The notes under the pieces are model-generated. The model was not told where the DNA came from, searched no databases, and worked only from the letters and a program-made list of their open reading frames with translations. A stretch of 64,000 nt of DNA, taken from NCBI RefSeq assembly GCF_022601715.1, contig NZ_JAKVIM010000002.1, positions 186,001-250,000 of the forward strand. Reading direction: 5' to 3'. The stretch's first letter is position 1, and the number at the start of each line of letters is the position of its first letter. Below are positions 26,577 to 35,673 of the stretch, in pieces. Origin of the DNA: Acinetobacter zhairuonensis (GTDB lineage Bacteria; Pseudomonadota; Gammaproteobacteria; Pseudomonadales; Moraxellaceae). The position numbers and the translations under genes were made by a program.

Positions 26577-28205
26577 ATGCCAAACAAGAAATTTGCATTT
26601 AGTGCTTTATTTTCACTCAGTGGACTATTGACGCTTCTCGCCTGTTTACCTGTCCTTGCTTTAGTTTGGACCGCACTGCAAGGTAATAGTGAGATTTGGA
26701 ATCATCTGATTCAGTATGTCATTCCCCCGACACTGGTCGAAACCTCCATCCTTCTTCTCGGGGTCGGTGTTTTAACCATCCTGATTGGTACAGGCAGTGC
26801 CTGGATCGTCACAGCCTATCAGTTTCGTGGTCGTGCTTTTCTGGACTGGGCACTGCTCTTACCTCTTGCTGTACCCACTTATATTATTGCTTATAGTTAT
26901 ATTGATATTCTGCATCCTATTGGTCCGGTTCAAAGTCTGTTACGAGACGGGATGGGATGGGACATGCAACAGCTCTGGTTTCTGAATATCCGTTCGGTAT
27001 GGGGCGGAATCTTTCTATTAAGTTTCGTGCTTTATCCTTATATCTATTTAAGCACCCGTGCGATGTTTTTAATGCAGTCCGCTAGTCTGATTGAAGTCGC
27101 GCGCAGCTTGGGACTGAAACCTAATCAGATCTTTTTAAGAGTGGCAATACCACTCGCTCGACCAGCAATTGCGGTAGGCACCAGTCTGGTATTAATGGAA
27201 ACTATTAATGACATTGGGGCAACCGAGTTTCTGGGCATTAAAACGCTGACCTTATCCATTTATTCAACCTGGATTAACCAATCCGATCTGGCCAGTGCCG
27301 CACAAATTGCCATTTTTATGCTGATGATTATTACCTTTTTGGTGATCTTCGAAAGATTGGGCCGTCGTAAACAACGTTACATGAACTCTGCTCAACGCAG
27401 TAGACTCATGCCTGCTCAGCCTGTGACAGGAAGTAAAGCGCTCACTTTGCTCGGACTTGGTCTCATCCCTGTCTGTATCGGATTCCTAATTCCATTCATC
27501 CATTTGCTGGTTGAGTCTTATAAACGTATTCAATATGCCGGTTTATCCGACTATTTATTACAATCCTCCCTCAATACCCTCATCTTAGCCAGCATTGCAA
27601 CCTTTATAACCATTCTGATCGGTTTCTTCATTGTCAGTGCAGCTCGATTTAGTGGAAATACTTGGTTTAGCAGAATTTCAAGTTTAGGCTATGCCGTTCC
27701 AGGTACGGTACTCGCGATTGGCCTAATGCTTTCACTGGGTGTGATTGATCATGCTGTAGCAGATTTTCTTGAATTCCAACTAGGCATTTCTACGGGATTA
27801 CTGTTTTTAGGTACCAGTTTCACTTTAATCTATGCTTATACGGTTCGTTTTTTAGCGATTTCAATTGGTGGCATAGAATCTGGCTATAACCGAATTCATG
27901 CTGTTCTGGATGATGCTGCACGCAACCTAGGACAGAACCGACTGGGGATTTTATGGCGAGTACATTTCCCACTTTTACGCCCTGCGATCATTTCGGCTGC
28001 ATTATTGATTTTTGTCGACTGTATGAAAGAACTGCCGGCCACCCTACTGCTAAGACCGTTAAATATGGAAACGCTTGCCACACAGCTCTATGCAGAAGCA
28101 TCACGAGGTACCTATGAAGATGGGGCGATAGCCGCTTTATTAATAGTATTGGTTGGACTCATCCCAGTGATTTTACTTGCTCGGATGAGTAAAAATAGTC
28201 GATAA
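26577..28205 (+). CDS. Ferric iron ABC transporter permease (FbpB-type, fused two-domain)
   Basis: A permease of about 542 residues with roughly 12 membrane segments and two binding-protein-dependent transport domains, as in FbpB/SfuB. The EAA-like motifs are visible twice: IEVARSLGLKPNQIFLRVAI and LDDAARNLGQNRLGILWRV. The ATG at 26577 (MPNKKFAF) is chosen because the upstream TTG (26520) lies in a hairpin loop; neither has a strong ribosome site, so the N-terminus is uncertain by 19 residues. A clear terminator follows. Confidence 0.85.
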   Translation: MPNKKFAFSALFSLSGLLTLLACLPVLALVWTALQGNSEIWNHLIQYVIPPTLVETSILLLGVGVLTILIGTGSAWIVTAYQFRGRAFLDWALLLPLAVPTYIIAYSYIDILHPIGPVQSLLRDGMGWDMQQLWFLNIRSVWGGIFLLSFVLYPYIYLSTRAMFLMQSASLIEVARSLGLKPNQIFLRVAIPLARPAIAVGTSLVLMETINDIGATEFLGIKTLTLSIYSTWINQSDLASAAQIAIFMLMIITFLVIFERLGRRKQRYMNSAQRSRLMPAQPVTGSKALTLLGLGLIPVCIGFLIPFIHLLVESYKRIQYAGLSDYLLQSSLNTLILASIATFITILIGFFIVSAARFSGNTWFSRISSLGYAVPGTVLAIGLMLSLGVIDHAVADFLEFQLGISTGLLFLGTSFTLIYAYTVRFLAISIGGIESGYNRIHAVLDDAARNLGQNRLGILWRVHFPLLRPAIISAALLIFVDCMKELPATLLLRPLNMETLATQLYAEASRGTYEDGAIAALLIVLVGLIPVILLARMSKNSR

Positions 28206-28227
28206 AATAAATATATAGACCCAAAAG

Positions 28228-28258
28228 AGGCTTAAACCCTTTAGATTTAAGCCTTTTT
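28228..28258 (+). terminator. Terminator of the iron transporter operon
   Basis: AGGCTTAAA / TTTAAGCCT with a 9-base loop and TTTT, 23 bases after the permease stop. Confidence 0.85.
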
Positions 28259-28503
28259 GCATTATATAACGTGATATTCGGTCATATTAAGTATGGTATG
28301 TGGTTCATAATGGCGTCAATTGAACTCACAACCCAAGCAACTGTTTTTATAAAATTTATAAGAAAAAATATATTTCATTGACTCAATTTTGACCCACTGA
28401 ATTTTTGTAGGTATTTTTGAAACTTAGGGCTTAGAAAAGGCATAAGAATTTTTTAGAAAGTTCACCAAGGTTTAAATGCATTGATTTTATATTTTCAAAA
28501 CTC

Positions 28504-28534
28504 TGGACTCTATAGTAACTATAGGGATTCTAAT
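28504..28534 (+). promoter_or_regulatory. MerR-family (CadR/PbrR/ZntR-type) promoter
   Basis: TGGACT and TCTAAT are separated by 19 bp, the overlong spacer typical of MerR-activated promoters. The spacer carries the dyad CTATAGTAACTATAGGG, nearly the operator of the Cd/Pb/Zn regulators (CTATAGTAACTAGAGGG in the Pbr promoter as I recall it). It drives the cation exporter 35 bp downstream. No merR-type gene is present in the window. Confidence 0.7.
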
Positions 28535-28568
28535 ATTTGAAGTTTATAAATTTTTAATGGGTATTATT

Positions 28569-29438
28569 ATGAGTGACTGTGAATGTAGCAAAGAACCCCC
28601 ATGCGAAGATAAAAAGTTTCAACAAGAGAATACTTCAAAAAATTCTAAATACACAAGTGAATACATAATTCCCAAAATGGATTGTGCTGCTGAAGAACAG
28701 ATGGTTCGTATGGCTCTTGCAGATATTGAAACAGTAAAAGGCCTCAGTTTTGATCTTTCTAATCGGAAACTTAAAGTCTTCCATAATAATGGGGTTGAGC
28801 AAATTACAACCAAACTTGAAAGGCTTGGTTTGGGTGCGAAACTCGCTGAAACACAACTGACTTCAGAAGATATCCCCTATATACCTGACCCTATGAAGCA
28901 AACCAAAGTACTTAAACTGCTATTAGGGATTAATGCTCTATTGTTCTTTATAGAATTCATTAGCGGTATTATTGCAGCTTCTACAGGATTGGTTGCTGAT
29001 TCTCTAGATATGTTCGCTGATGCAGCTGTTTATGGTATTTCTCTATATGCCGTCGGAAAAGCTGCGAAGTATCAAGTAAAGGCAGCTCATTTTGCAGGTT
29101 GGATTCAGTTAATACTCGCTATTATTGTGATTGTCGATGTAATCAGACGTTTCATGTTCGGAAGTGAGCCAGAATCAATTCTAATGATGATTATTGGCTT
29201 TCTTGCACTCATAGCCAACGTAACATGCCTATATCTTATTTCTGGCCACAAAGAAGAAGGTGCACATATGAAAGCTAGTTGGATTTTTTCGGCAAATGAC
29301 GTTGTGGTAAATATAAGCGTTATATTCGCTGGTGTACTTGTGGCTTTGACTGGTTCTGCTTACCCAGACTTAATCATTGGCACACTGGTATCTCTATTTG
29401 TGCTCAATGGTGCTCGAAAAATTTTGGCATTGAAATAA
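28569..29438 (+). CDS. Cation diffusion facilitator-like metal exporter with N-terminal HMA-like domain
   Basis: About 289 residues. A cysteine-rich start (DCECSKEPPCE) is followed by a heavy-metal-associated-like domain with MDCAAEE, where the second cysteine of the usual MxCxxC is missing. Then come about six membrane segments with CDF-type acidic sites ADSLDMFADAAVYG and SANDVVVN. The MerR-type promoter points to Zn, Cd or Pb export. ATG 28557 is an alternative start four codons upstream. Codon use is AT-rich, and decayed genes follow, suggesting a metal-resistance island remnant. Confidence 0.8.
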   Translation: MSDCECSKEPPCEDKKFQQENTSKNSKYTSEYIIPKMDCAAEEQMVRMALADIETVKGLSFDLSNRKLKVFHNNGVEQITTKLERLGLGAKLAETQLTSEDIPYIPDPMKQTKVLKLLLGINALLFFIEFISGIIAASTGLVADSLDMFADAAVYGISLYAVGKAAKYQVKAAHFAGWIQLILAIIVIVDVIRRFMFGSEPESILMMIIGFLALIANVTCLYLISGHKEEGAHMKASWIFSANDVVVNISVIFAGVLVALTGSAYPDLIIGTLVSLFVLNGARKILALK

Positions 29439-29584
29439 ATCAACAATGAAAATAGCTCAACAAGAAATCAAAAAATGGGCTTCAAGTGATCAACCTCACA
29501 GTTAGAAGGTTTAATTCAGCCTGTCGTAATACAACAATACCCTAAGTTGAAGCAGAGACATTATCCGTCGACTCAGGGGCAAGT

Positions 29585-29765
29585 GAAGTTGAAACTTAAC
29601 TGATTAAAGCTGAAATTTCAGCTCAAACTGATATAAAAACAGCAAAAAAAAGAAGGAGTTGCTCTGAATGTGATGGGATCACATGGACGAAAAGGCATTA
29701 AAACTGGTCAAATTACCAGTGTGAATTGCAAAACAGTAAAGCGTATGGCTTGTTCCTCATTATTA
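29585..29765 (+). pseudogene. Universal stress protein remnant
   Basis: The sequence VMGSHGRKGIKT, preceded by KKEGVAL, is the ATP-binding G-2x-G signature region of a UspA-family protein, and a further stretch (ACSSLLI) resembles the family C-terminus. Upstream, VET then a stop, then LIKAEISAQTDIKTA continues the same protein with an in-frame stop and a frameshift. The N-terminal half is not recognisable. Usp genes often accompany sulfate or metal transporters on islands. Confidence 0.6.
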
Positions 29766-29769
29766 ATAA

Positions 29770-29800
29770 ACCAGTGGTTTAAGCCACTGGTTTTCCTTTT
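29770..29800. terminator. Terminator after the thioredoxin-like gene
   Basis: ACCAGTGG / CCACTGGT stem with a 6-base loop. On the plus strand TTTTCCTTTT follows; on the minus strand TTTATTAATA. It probably serves the minus-strand permease/thioredoxin unit. Confidence 0.6.
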
Positions 29801-29819
29801 AAAAAGTATAGTTTTAAAG

Positions 29820-30059
29820 TTATTTATTCTTTTCAATCAGTCCTGCTACAGCCTGAGCTTCAAGTACTTTACCGCTCGATACGATTTTATTGTCAATAAT
29901 CAAACCAGGGGTACTCAATAGGCCTGTTTCTGCGATTTTCATCATATCTGTAACATATTCAATTTCAGCTTGCACACCGGTGCTTTTAACTGCTTCCTCT
30001 GTCGCTGCTAAGAGTGCTTTACATTTTCGACAGCCTGTACCGACAACTTTAATTTGCAT
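29820..30059 (-). CDS. Small thioredoxin-like redox disulfide protein
   Basis: A 79-residue protein of the Thioredoxin_3 (redox-active disulfide protein 2) family. It has the CxxC motif GTGCRKCKAL near the N-terminus and the cis-proline region LLSTPGLIIDNKIV. These proteins often pair with ArsP-like/DUF318 permeases, as here, 19 bases downstream of the permease gene. A role in delivering or reducing a metal(loid) or thiol substrate is inferred, not shown. Confidence 0.88.
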   Translation of the reverse strand: MQIKVVGTGCRKCKALLAATEEAVKSTGVQAEIEYVTDMMKIAETGLLSTPGLIIDNKIVSSGKVLEAQAVAGLIEKNK

Positions 30060-30078
30060 ATTTTATTCTCCCAACGTT

Positions 30079-31098
30079 TTATAAAAACCAGTAACCGAAA
30101 GTGTTAAGGCTATAACCAATAATCAAGATTCCCACAAAAATAATCCCAATGAACAGGCTCAATAAGCGGGTTTTTACTACTTGTTTTAGCAAAATCAATG
30201 ATGGCAATGAAAGAGCGGTTACGGCCATCATAAAGGCCAATACTGTACCTAAGCCCACACCCTTCGCCACCAAAGCTTCCGCAATCGGCAAGGTACCAAA
30301 AATATCCGCATACATCGGTATACCCGCAATCGTGGCAATTAATACAGAATACCAATGTTCCTGACCAAGTAAGGCCGCAATCCATTGTTCAGGAATCCAG
30401 TTGTGAATAGCGGCACCTATTCCCACACCAATCAAGACATACAGCCAGACCTTGTTAAAAATTTCGACCACCTGTTCCCAAGCGAACTCGCGTCGCTCTT
30501 TCACGGTCATACTAAAATCTTCTTCTCCTTGAATAGCGCCATTATGCGTTACAAACTCAGCCACATACTTTTCCATTTTTAAATAGCTGATGAATGATCC
30601 TCCTAGTACTGCCAGCACCAACCCAAGCAACACATAAACCATGGCAATTTTCCAGTTGAAGATACTGGCCAATAAAATAATAGAGGCAAGATCGACCAGA
30701 GGAGATGAAATCAAAAATGAAAAAGTCACGCCCACTGGAAGCCCGGCACGGGTAAAACCAATAAACAGCGGAATGGAGGAACAGGAACAAAATGGAGTAA
30801 TGGTACCGAGCAGAGCTCCCATAATGTTGGCTTTGATCCCGCTCATTCGTCCTAAAATCTGTCGGGTACGTTCAGGCGGAAAATAACTTTGAATATAAGA
30901 CAGTGAATAGATTAAGACAGATAACAGAATAAAAATCTTGAACACGTCATAGATAAAAAAGTGAATACTGCCACCCAGCCGAGTTGTGACCGATAAACCC
31001 ATTATATTTTCGACAAACCAACGCACACCTTCTGAGAGCCAGGTCATTTTGAGAAGGACATCGTTTAACCAAGCAAAGATTGCGATTATGCTGTCCAT
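30079..31098 (-). CDS. ArsP-like (DUF318) permease
   Basis: A 339-residue membrane protein with about eight to ten hydrophobic segments. The motif TPFCSCSSIPLF, holding the cysteines conserved in ArsP-like permeases, is in the first half and a similar repeated helix set in the second (PMYADIFGTLPIAEALVAKG). ArsP members export organoarsenicals; for this subgroup the substrate is unknown. RBS AGGAG overlaps the end of a short upstream reading frame (MYYSQNHICAEELCLFTQAL) whose TAA abuts the ATG. That frame is cut off by stops a little further up and may be the tail of a lost regulator gene. Confidence 0.82.
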   Translation of the reverse strand: MDSIIAIFAWLNDVLLKMTWLSEGVRWFVENIMGLSVTTRLGGSIHFFIYDVFKIFILLSVLIYSLSYIQSYFPPERTRQILGRMSGIKANIMGALLGTITPFCSCSSIPLFIGFTRAGLPVGVTFSFLISSPLVDLASIILLASIFNWKIAMVYVLLGLVLAVLGGSFISYLKMEKYVAEFVTHNGAIQGEEDFSMTVKERREFAWEQVVEIFNKVWLYVLIGVGIGAAIHNWIPEQWIAALLGQEHWYSVLIATIAGIPMYADIFGTLPIAEALVAKGVGLGTVLAFMMAVTALSLPSLILLKQVVKTRLLSLFIGIIFVGILIIGYSLNTFGYWFL

Positions 31099-31227
31099 TT
31101 AAGTCTCCTGATTTTGACCAAATAACAATGCTTGGGTAAATAAACACAATTCTTCAGCACAAATGTGGTTCTGTGAATAGTACATTCTGCATTCTTCTTT
31201 ATACGCTTTTTATACTTAGAAAAGCAT

Positions 31228-31469
31228 ATGCGAATTTTTCACATACACCCATTTATTGATGGAAATGGTCGTACATCACAGCTATTGATGAATTTAGAAT
31301 TAATAAAACTGCACATCCATCGTTTGCCATTAGAGTTGAAAATCTTTTAGCGTACTATGATGCTTTAGACCAATATATGGCTAAGAGCAAAACCAACTCA
31401 TTCATCTCATTGATTGCTAATGCTGTACTGAATAAATTTAAATCGTATCAAATGGTTTCGAGAAATTAA
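31228..31469 (+). pseudogene. Fic-domain protein remnant
   Basis: MRIFHIHPFIDGNGRTSQLL contains the Fic AMP-transferase signature HPFxDGNGR. The frame then shifts by one base near 31311, after LELIK, and continues as RVENLLAYYDALDQYMAKSK and on to ANAVLNKFKSYQMVSRN, the typical C-terminus of Fic-family proteins. The N-terminal half is absent. This is a truncated, frameshifted copy and not functional. Confidence 0.75.
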
Positions 31470-31534
31470 AAAGTATCCACAGAATTTATGGATACCTTGA
31501 TAGCAAATATTAATTCTATAATTTAATGTAAAAT

Positions 31535-31832
31535 GGCTTTGTTGCAAAAATCTAGCGTCAAAACTAAAACCGGCCAACCGTATGGGAAGAACAATCTGGA
31601 AAAAGTGGTCGGATTATCATCGACGAATTTGGTAGAAACCAAGATGCATTGTATTAAATTATTAGGCTAAATTATCAGCAAAGCATTTTTCAAGTCAGGT
31701 TAATGAAATTCATGTACGTGTGACTGTCTTAAATAAATTTACAGAATTAGGTCGACCTCATACCCGAACTGTAAGCTAAATTTGTATAACCCCAAGATAT
31801 CTTCAATTTATAAATCTTTATGCAACAAAGCC
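31535..31832 (+). mobile_element. 298-bp deleted IS5-family derivative
   Basis: Ends GGCTTTGTTGCA and TGCAACAAAGCC form perfect 12-bp inverted termini, the same as those of the intact IS at 37640-38678. Inside are decayed coding pieces matching the transposase C-terminus (RTIWKKWS, SQVNEIHVRVTVLNKFTELG then RPHTR), with stops. It is an internally deleted, MITE-like remnant. No target duplication is visible. Confidence 0.8.
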
Positions 31833-31973
31833 GAAAAATATGTTTATTCTTAAAAAAGATTTCACATAAAATTCACTATCCAAGACATATTCTTTAATTA
31901 AAAGTCAAAGTCAGCACTTTAAAAGTTGCTTAAACATATTTTATCCAATACCAACATATAGGTGGGTTCTTCC

Positions 31974-32576
31974 GTGGCTATAGAATTTGTTTCCAAATCA
32001 AAGTTACCTACCGCTTTTGGTGATTTTGAAATTATAGCATTTCAGGATAAAAGTACGGGTGAAGAACATATTGCTCTTGTAAAAAGCATGCATACTATTT
32101 CTGATCAACCTGTACTTGTTAGAATTCATTCAGAATGCTTAACAGGTGACGCTTTTGCTTCACTGAAATGTGATTGTGGTCCACAATTACACTCAACCAT
32201 GAAAATGATCAATGATGCAGGCCAAGGTGTCATTTTATATCTACGCCAAGAAGGTCGTGGCATAGGACTAACCAATAAAATTCGTGCCTACGCACTTCAA
32301 GACCAAGGTCATGATACTCTTGATGCAAATTTATTATTAAATTTACCGGCAGATGCTCGTAAATATGATATGTGTTCCGTTATGTTAGATTATTTAAAAA
32401 TAAAAAATGTAAAACTCATTACGAACAACCCGCTTAAAATTAAATCTTTAACGGATTTAGGAATTAATGTTATTGAACGCATTCCTTTAAAAGTTGGTTT
32501 AAATATTTTCAATAAAAATTATCTAGAAACAAAGCAAAAACGTATGTCACATCTATATGATAATAGTGATTTTTAA
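31974..32576 (+). CDS. ribA: GTP cyclohydrolase II
   Basis: A 200-residue enzyme opening GTP in riboflavin synthesis; length and sequence match E. coli RibA. The zinc site is [15 protein letters not shown], the catalytic stretch [11 protein letters not shown] and the GTP-site region LITNNPLKI. It lacks a RibB domain. The start is probably GTG ([13 protein letters not shown]) with AGGTGG upstream; another GTG lies at 31962. Its codon use is AT-rich and it sits in the accessory region, so it may be a second copy beside a chromosomal ribA. No FMN riboswitch was recognised. Confidence 0.9.
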   Translation: MAIEFVSKSKLPTAFGDFEIIAFQDKSTGEEHIALVKSMHTISDQPVLVRIHSECLTGDAFASLKCDCGPQLHSTMKMINDAGQGVILYLRQEGRGIGLTNKIRAYALQDQGHDTLDANLLLNLPADARKYDMCSVMLDYLKIKNVKLITNNPLKIKSLTDLGINVIERIPLKVGLNIFNKNYLETKQKRMSHLYDNSDF

Positions 32577-32607
32577 AAAGCGATCACTTTCAGTAACAAA
32601 TCCACAT

Positions 32608-32642
32608 ATAAAACCATCTCCCTTACGGGAGAAGGTTTTATA
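32608..32642. terminator. Bidirectional terminator between ribA and trpA
   Basis: ATAAAACC(A)TCTCCC pairs with GGGAGA(A)GGTTTTAT, 14 pairs with one A-A mismatch, between convergent genes. Confidence 0.75.
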
Positions 32643-32695
32643 GCATATGGTTGTTATTAAATTAACTTGAAGATACTGATTAAAGAAACAAGATA

Positions 32696-33481
32696 TTATT
32701 TATTTTCTCTAAGTATCTGTGAAAAAACTGTGACTTTTTCTAAAGTCGCGTTCATCCCCTTATTAAAAAAAGTATCGACGAGTGCTGAACCGATAACAAT
32801 AAGATCTACTTTATTGGCTAATGCTTTAACATGGCTTTCATTTTTGACCCCAAAACCAATTGCAACAGGAATATTAAAAATAGGCTTAATTTCAGCAATC
32901 TTTTTCTCAAGATTAGGTAGATTTAAGTCTCCTCCTGTTAAACCATTTTCTGCAACATGATATAAAAAACCTGTCGCGCGCGCTGAGATTTGCTCTAACC
33001 TTTCAACTGGAGTGGTTGGTGCTGTCATTGCTATTAAATGCATATTTTTTTCATTTAATTGCGTTTCAAATTTTTCCCGATATCCATATGGAGCATCTAA
33101 AATCAACACTCCGTCTATAAGATTTTCTGTTTCGGCGACAAGTGTATCGAAACCATATTGCATCATCGGATTTAAATAAGTCATGAAAATTATTGGTGTT
33201 TTTTCATCATGTAGCCTGATTGCTTTTACCAATTCAATCGTCTGTTTAACCGTTTGACCTGTACTTAATGCCCTAAGATGCGCTGCCTGAATGATCTCTC
33301 CATCTGCCACTGGATCAGAAAATGGAATGCCAACTTCAATAATGTCAGCCCCAGCTTGACCCAATTGGCTTAACAAACGACAACTTTCAGCGAAATTAGG
33401 ATCCCCAGCAGTAAAATAACAGACCAAACCACTTCGATTTTCCAATTTCAATTGCTCTAATTTTTGATCTAGACGGTTCAT
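32696..33481 (-). CDS. trpA: Tryptophan synthase alpha subunit
   Basis: A 261-residue TIM barrel that cleaves indole-3-glycerol phosphate. The catalytic glutamate lies in [16 protein letters not shown] and the aspartate in [12 protein letters not shown]; loop 6 and phosphate-site elements ([19 protein letters not shown]) are in place. The ATG overlaps the trpB stop by four bases (ATGA), so translation is coupled. It is AT-rich compared with the core genes. Because Acinetobacter usually carries trpBA elsewhere, this could be an extra copy; that is inference. Confidence 0.95.
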   Translation of the reverse strand: MNRLDQKLEQLKLENRSGLVCYFTAGDPNFAESCRLLSQLGQAGADIIEVGIPFSDPVADGEIIQAAHLRALSTGQTVKQTIELVKAIRLHDEKTPIIFMTYLNPMMQYGFDTLVAETENLIDGVLILDAPYGYREKFETQLNEKNMHLIAMTAPTTPVERLEQISARATGFLYHVAENGLTGGDLNLPNLEKKIAEIKPIFNIPVAIGFGVKNESHVKALANKVDLIVIGSALVDTFFNKGMNATLEKVTVFSQILRENK

Positions 33482-34689
33482 ACTGTAGCTCCTGCAAGAT
33501 ATTTTTTGACTGTGTTTAAGTCTTTGTCACCTCTGCCACTTAAATTGACAATAATGATCTGTTCTGGCTGCATTTCTTGAGCCAGTTGAATCGCATACGC
33601 AATCGCATGTGAACTCTCAAGCGCAGGAATAATGCCCTCCTGTTGACTTAAAAGCTGAAACGCTTTTACCGCTTCTTGATCGGTGATCGCCGTATATGTC
33701 ACACGCCCAGTTTCAAACAGAATGCCATGTTCAGGTCCAACACCAGGATAATCTAAGCCAGCTGATATAGAGTGCCCCTCTAAAATCTGCCCATCTGAAT
33801 CTTGTAATAAATAGGTTAAATTGCCATGCAGCACACCAACTTGACCTTTGCAAATAGAGGCAGCATGTTCACCTTGATGTGTTCCTTTTCCTCCCGCCTC
33901 AACACCAAACATTTTGACATTCGGGTCTTCTAGAAAAGGATGCATCAACCCTAATGCATTTGATCCTCCACCGACACAAGCAACTAAGGCATCAGGCAGT
34001 TTATTTTCTTTGAGGAGTATTTGGTTTCTGGCTTCTAGACCAATAATTTTCTGAAATTCTCTCACCATCGTAGGATATGGATGAGGACCTGCGCCAGTAC
34101 CCAACAGGTAATAGGTTGTATCAACATGACTAATCCAGTCACGTAAGGCTTCATTCATCGCATCTTTTAAAGTACCACGACCTTTTTGAACACTTCTGAC
34201 TTCAGCCCCGAGTAATTTCATGCGCTCAACATTCATTTGTTGGCGCTGAATATCTGTTGCTCCCATAAAAATGGTACATTCCATCTTAAACAGTGCGCAA
34301 ACAGTGGCTGTTGCAACACCATGTTGTCCAGCACCAGTTTCTGCAATGATTCTGGTTTTCCCCATAAATTTGGCCAATAAGATTTGCCCAACACAATTAT
34401 TGATCTTATGTGCACCCGTATGGTTCAAATCTTCTCGCTTAAGATATATTCGAGCACCGCCTGCATAAGCTGTTAGGTTTTTTGCATAAAAAAGAGGACT
34501 AGGACGACCAACAAAGTCAGTTAAAATATGCTGATATTCAGCCCAAAATTCAGGTTTTTGCCGAACAGTATTAAAGGCTTGCTCTAATTCTTGAAGTGCT
34601 GGCATTAAGCTCTCTGGCATGTAACATCCACCAAATTTACCAAAAAATCCCAAGTCATCAGGACCATTACCTGTATAAGGGGTTGTCAT
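33478..34689 (-). CDS. trpB: Tryptophan synthase beta subunit
   Basis: A 403-residue PLP enzyme joining indole and serine. The PLP lysine is in [10 protein letters not shown], the conserved [13 protein letters not shown] and GGGSNA phosphate-binding loop are present, and the C-terminal LSGRGDKD is typical of TrpB1. It is divergent from a TrpI-like LysR regulator, the same arrangement as trpI-trpBA in Pseudomonas, where indoleglycerol phosphate is the inducer. Regulation by that regulator is inferred from layout. Confidence 0.96.
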   Translation of the reverse strand: MTTPYTGNGPDDLGFFGKFGGCYMPESLMPALQELEQAFNTVRQKPEFWAEYQHILTDFVGRPSPLFYAKNLTAYAGGARIYLKREDLNHTGAHKINNCVGQILLAKFMGKTRIIAETGAGQHGVATATVCALFKMECTIFMGATDIQRQQMNVERMKLLGAEVRSVQKGRGTLKDAMNEALRDWISHVDTTYYLLGTGAGPHPYPTMVREFQKIIGLEARNQILLKENKLPDALVACVGGGSNALGLMHPFLEDPNVKMFGVEAGGKGTHQGEHAASICKGQVGVLHGNLTYLLQDSDGQILEGHSISAGLDYPGVGPEHGILFETGRVTYTAITDQEAVKAFQLLSQQEGIIPALESSHAIAYAIQLAQEMQPEQIIIVNLSGRGDKDLNTVKKYLAGATV

Positions 34690-34791
34690 CTCATATCTCT
34701 TTCAGTATCAAAACTTGTTTGATCTTAAAATATTTTCATTTTTCTGATAATTGATATATTTTGGGCTTATGGTGTTAGAAAATTTTACAAC

Positions 34792-35673
34792 ATGAAACGC
34801 AGAACATTACCTCCCCTTAATGCTTTAAAAGCATTCGAGGCAGTCGCTAGAAATAAAAGTTTCAGCTTAGCTGCTGAAGAGTTGTGTGTCACCCATAGTG
34901 CGATTAGCCACCAAATAAAGCAGTTAGAAGAATGGTTGGATAAAAAATTGTTTATTCGACATTCCGCTACCATCTCTCTGACCACGGACGCAGAAGAATT
35001 ATCTCTAGTTTGTACGCATCTTTTTAATCGTTTAGAACAATGCATCTTTGAGCTAACCAATAAAACGTCAGAGGTAGAAGTTGTCATAGGCGCTTCTCAT
35101 AGTTTTATGGCAAATTGGCTGATTCCCCGATTAGAAAAAATCGAAATAATCTATCCCAATATCCATATCAAATTAATGACATGTAATGACTTAAAATTGT
35201 TAGAAAAAGAGAAAGTTGACATATTTATCAATAGCATCAGTGAAAACAATATACTTCCTGACTTTTTGAATAAATATCTTTTATTTCCCGATAACATGGG
35301 GCCTATTTGTAATCGTGAAATAAATCCGCTTGATACAGAAAATGATCTTTTAAATTATCCATTACTTCATACCCACTCAAATAAAAGTGCATGGCATACT
35401 TGGTTTGATCAGTCTAAGATTAACTTTTCCCCAAAAGCGAATGATCGTTATTTTGATAGTCTCAATTTAATGATAGAGGCGGCTGTTTCAGGCTTAGGAA
35501 TTGCCATAGCACCTCAAATTCTAGTAGAAAAAGAAATATTAAATGGAAGGGTCATTGCCCCTTTTGGTTTTATCTATTGTGACTATAATTTTTATGCAAT
35601 GGTCAGAAAAAACAATGAAAATCGTGATGTCATGAATATCATTAATTGGTTAATGGCTGAAGAAAAAAGTTAA
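34792..35673 (+). CDS. LysR-family regulator, TrpI-like
   Basis: A 293-residue LysR regulator. The N-terminal HTH reads PPLNALKAFEAVARNKSFSL followed by AAEELCVTHSAISHQIKQLE, the pattern of the GcvA/TrpI branch. The effector domain has GASHSFMANWLIPRLEKI and the conserved AAVSGLGIAIAPQILVE. It is divergent from trpBA with a 102-bp gap, as trpI is in Pseudomonas, so control of trpBA is the simplest reading. AT-rich codon use matches the neighbouring trp and rib genes. Confidence 0.85.
   Translation: MKRRTLPPLNALKAFEAVARNKSFSLAAEELCVTHSAISHQIKQLEEWLDKKLFIRHSATISLTTDAEELSLVCTHLFNRLEQCIFELTNKTSEVEVVIGASHSFMANWLIPRLEKIEIIYPNIHIKLMTCNDLKLLEKEKVDIFINSISENNILPDFLNKYLLFPDNMGPICNREINPLDTENDLLNYPLLHTHSNKSAWHTWFDQSKINFSPKANDRYFDSLNLMIEAAVSGLGIAIAPQILVEKEILNGRVIAPFGFIYCDYNFYAMVRKNNENRDVMNIINWLMAEEKS

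Noticed and set aside
29670..29921. 83-codon frame read as a complete gene
   Set aside because: Its beginning is the middle of a broken usp gene and its end reads antisense through the thioredoxin-like gene.
31833..31973. FMN riboswitch before ribA
   Set aside because: No RFN-element conserved blocks were seen in the 141-bp leader.
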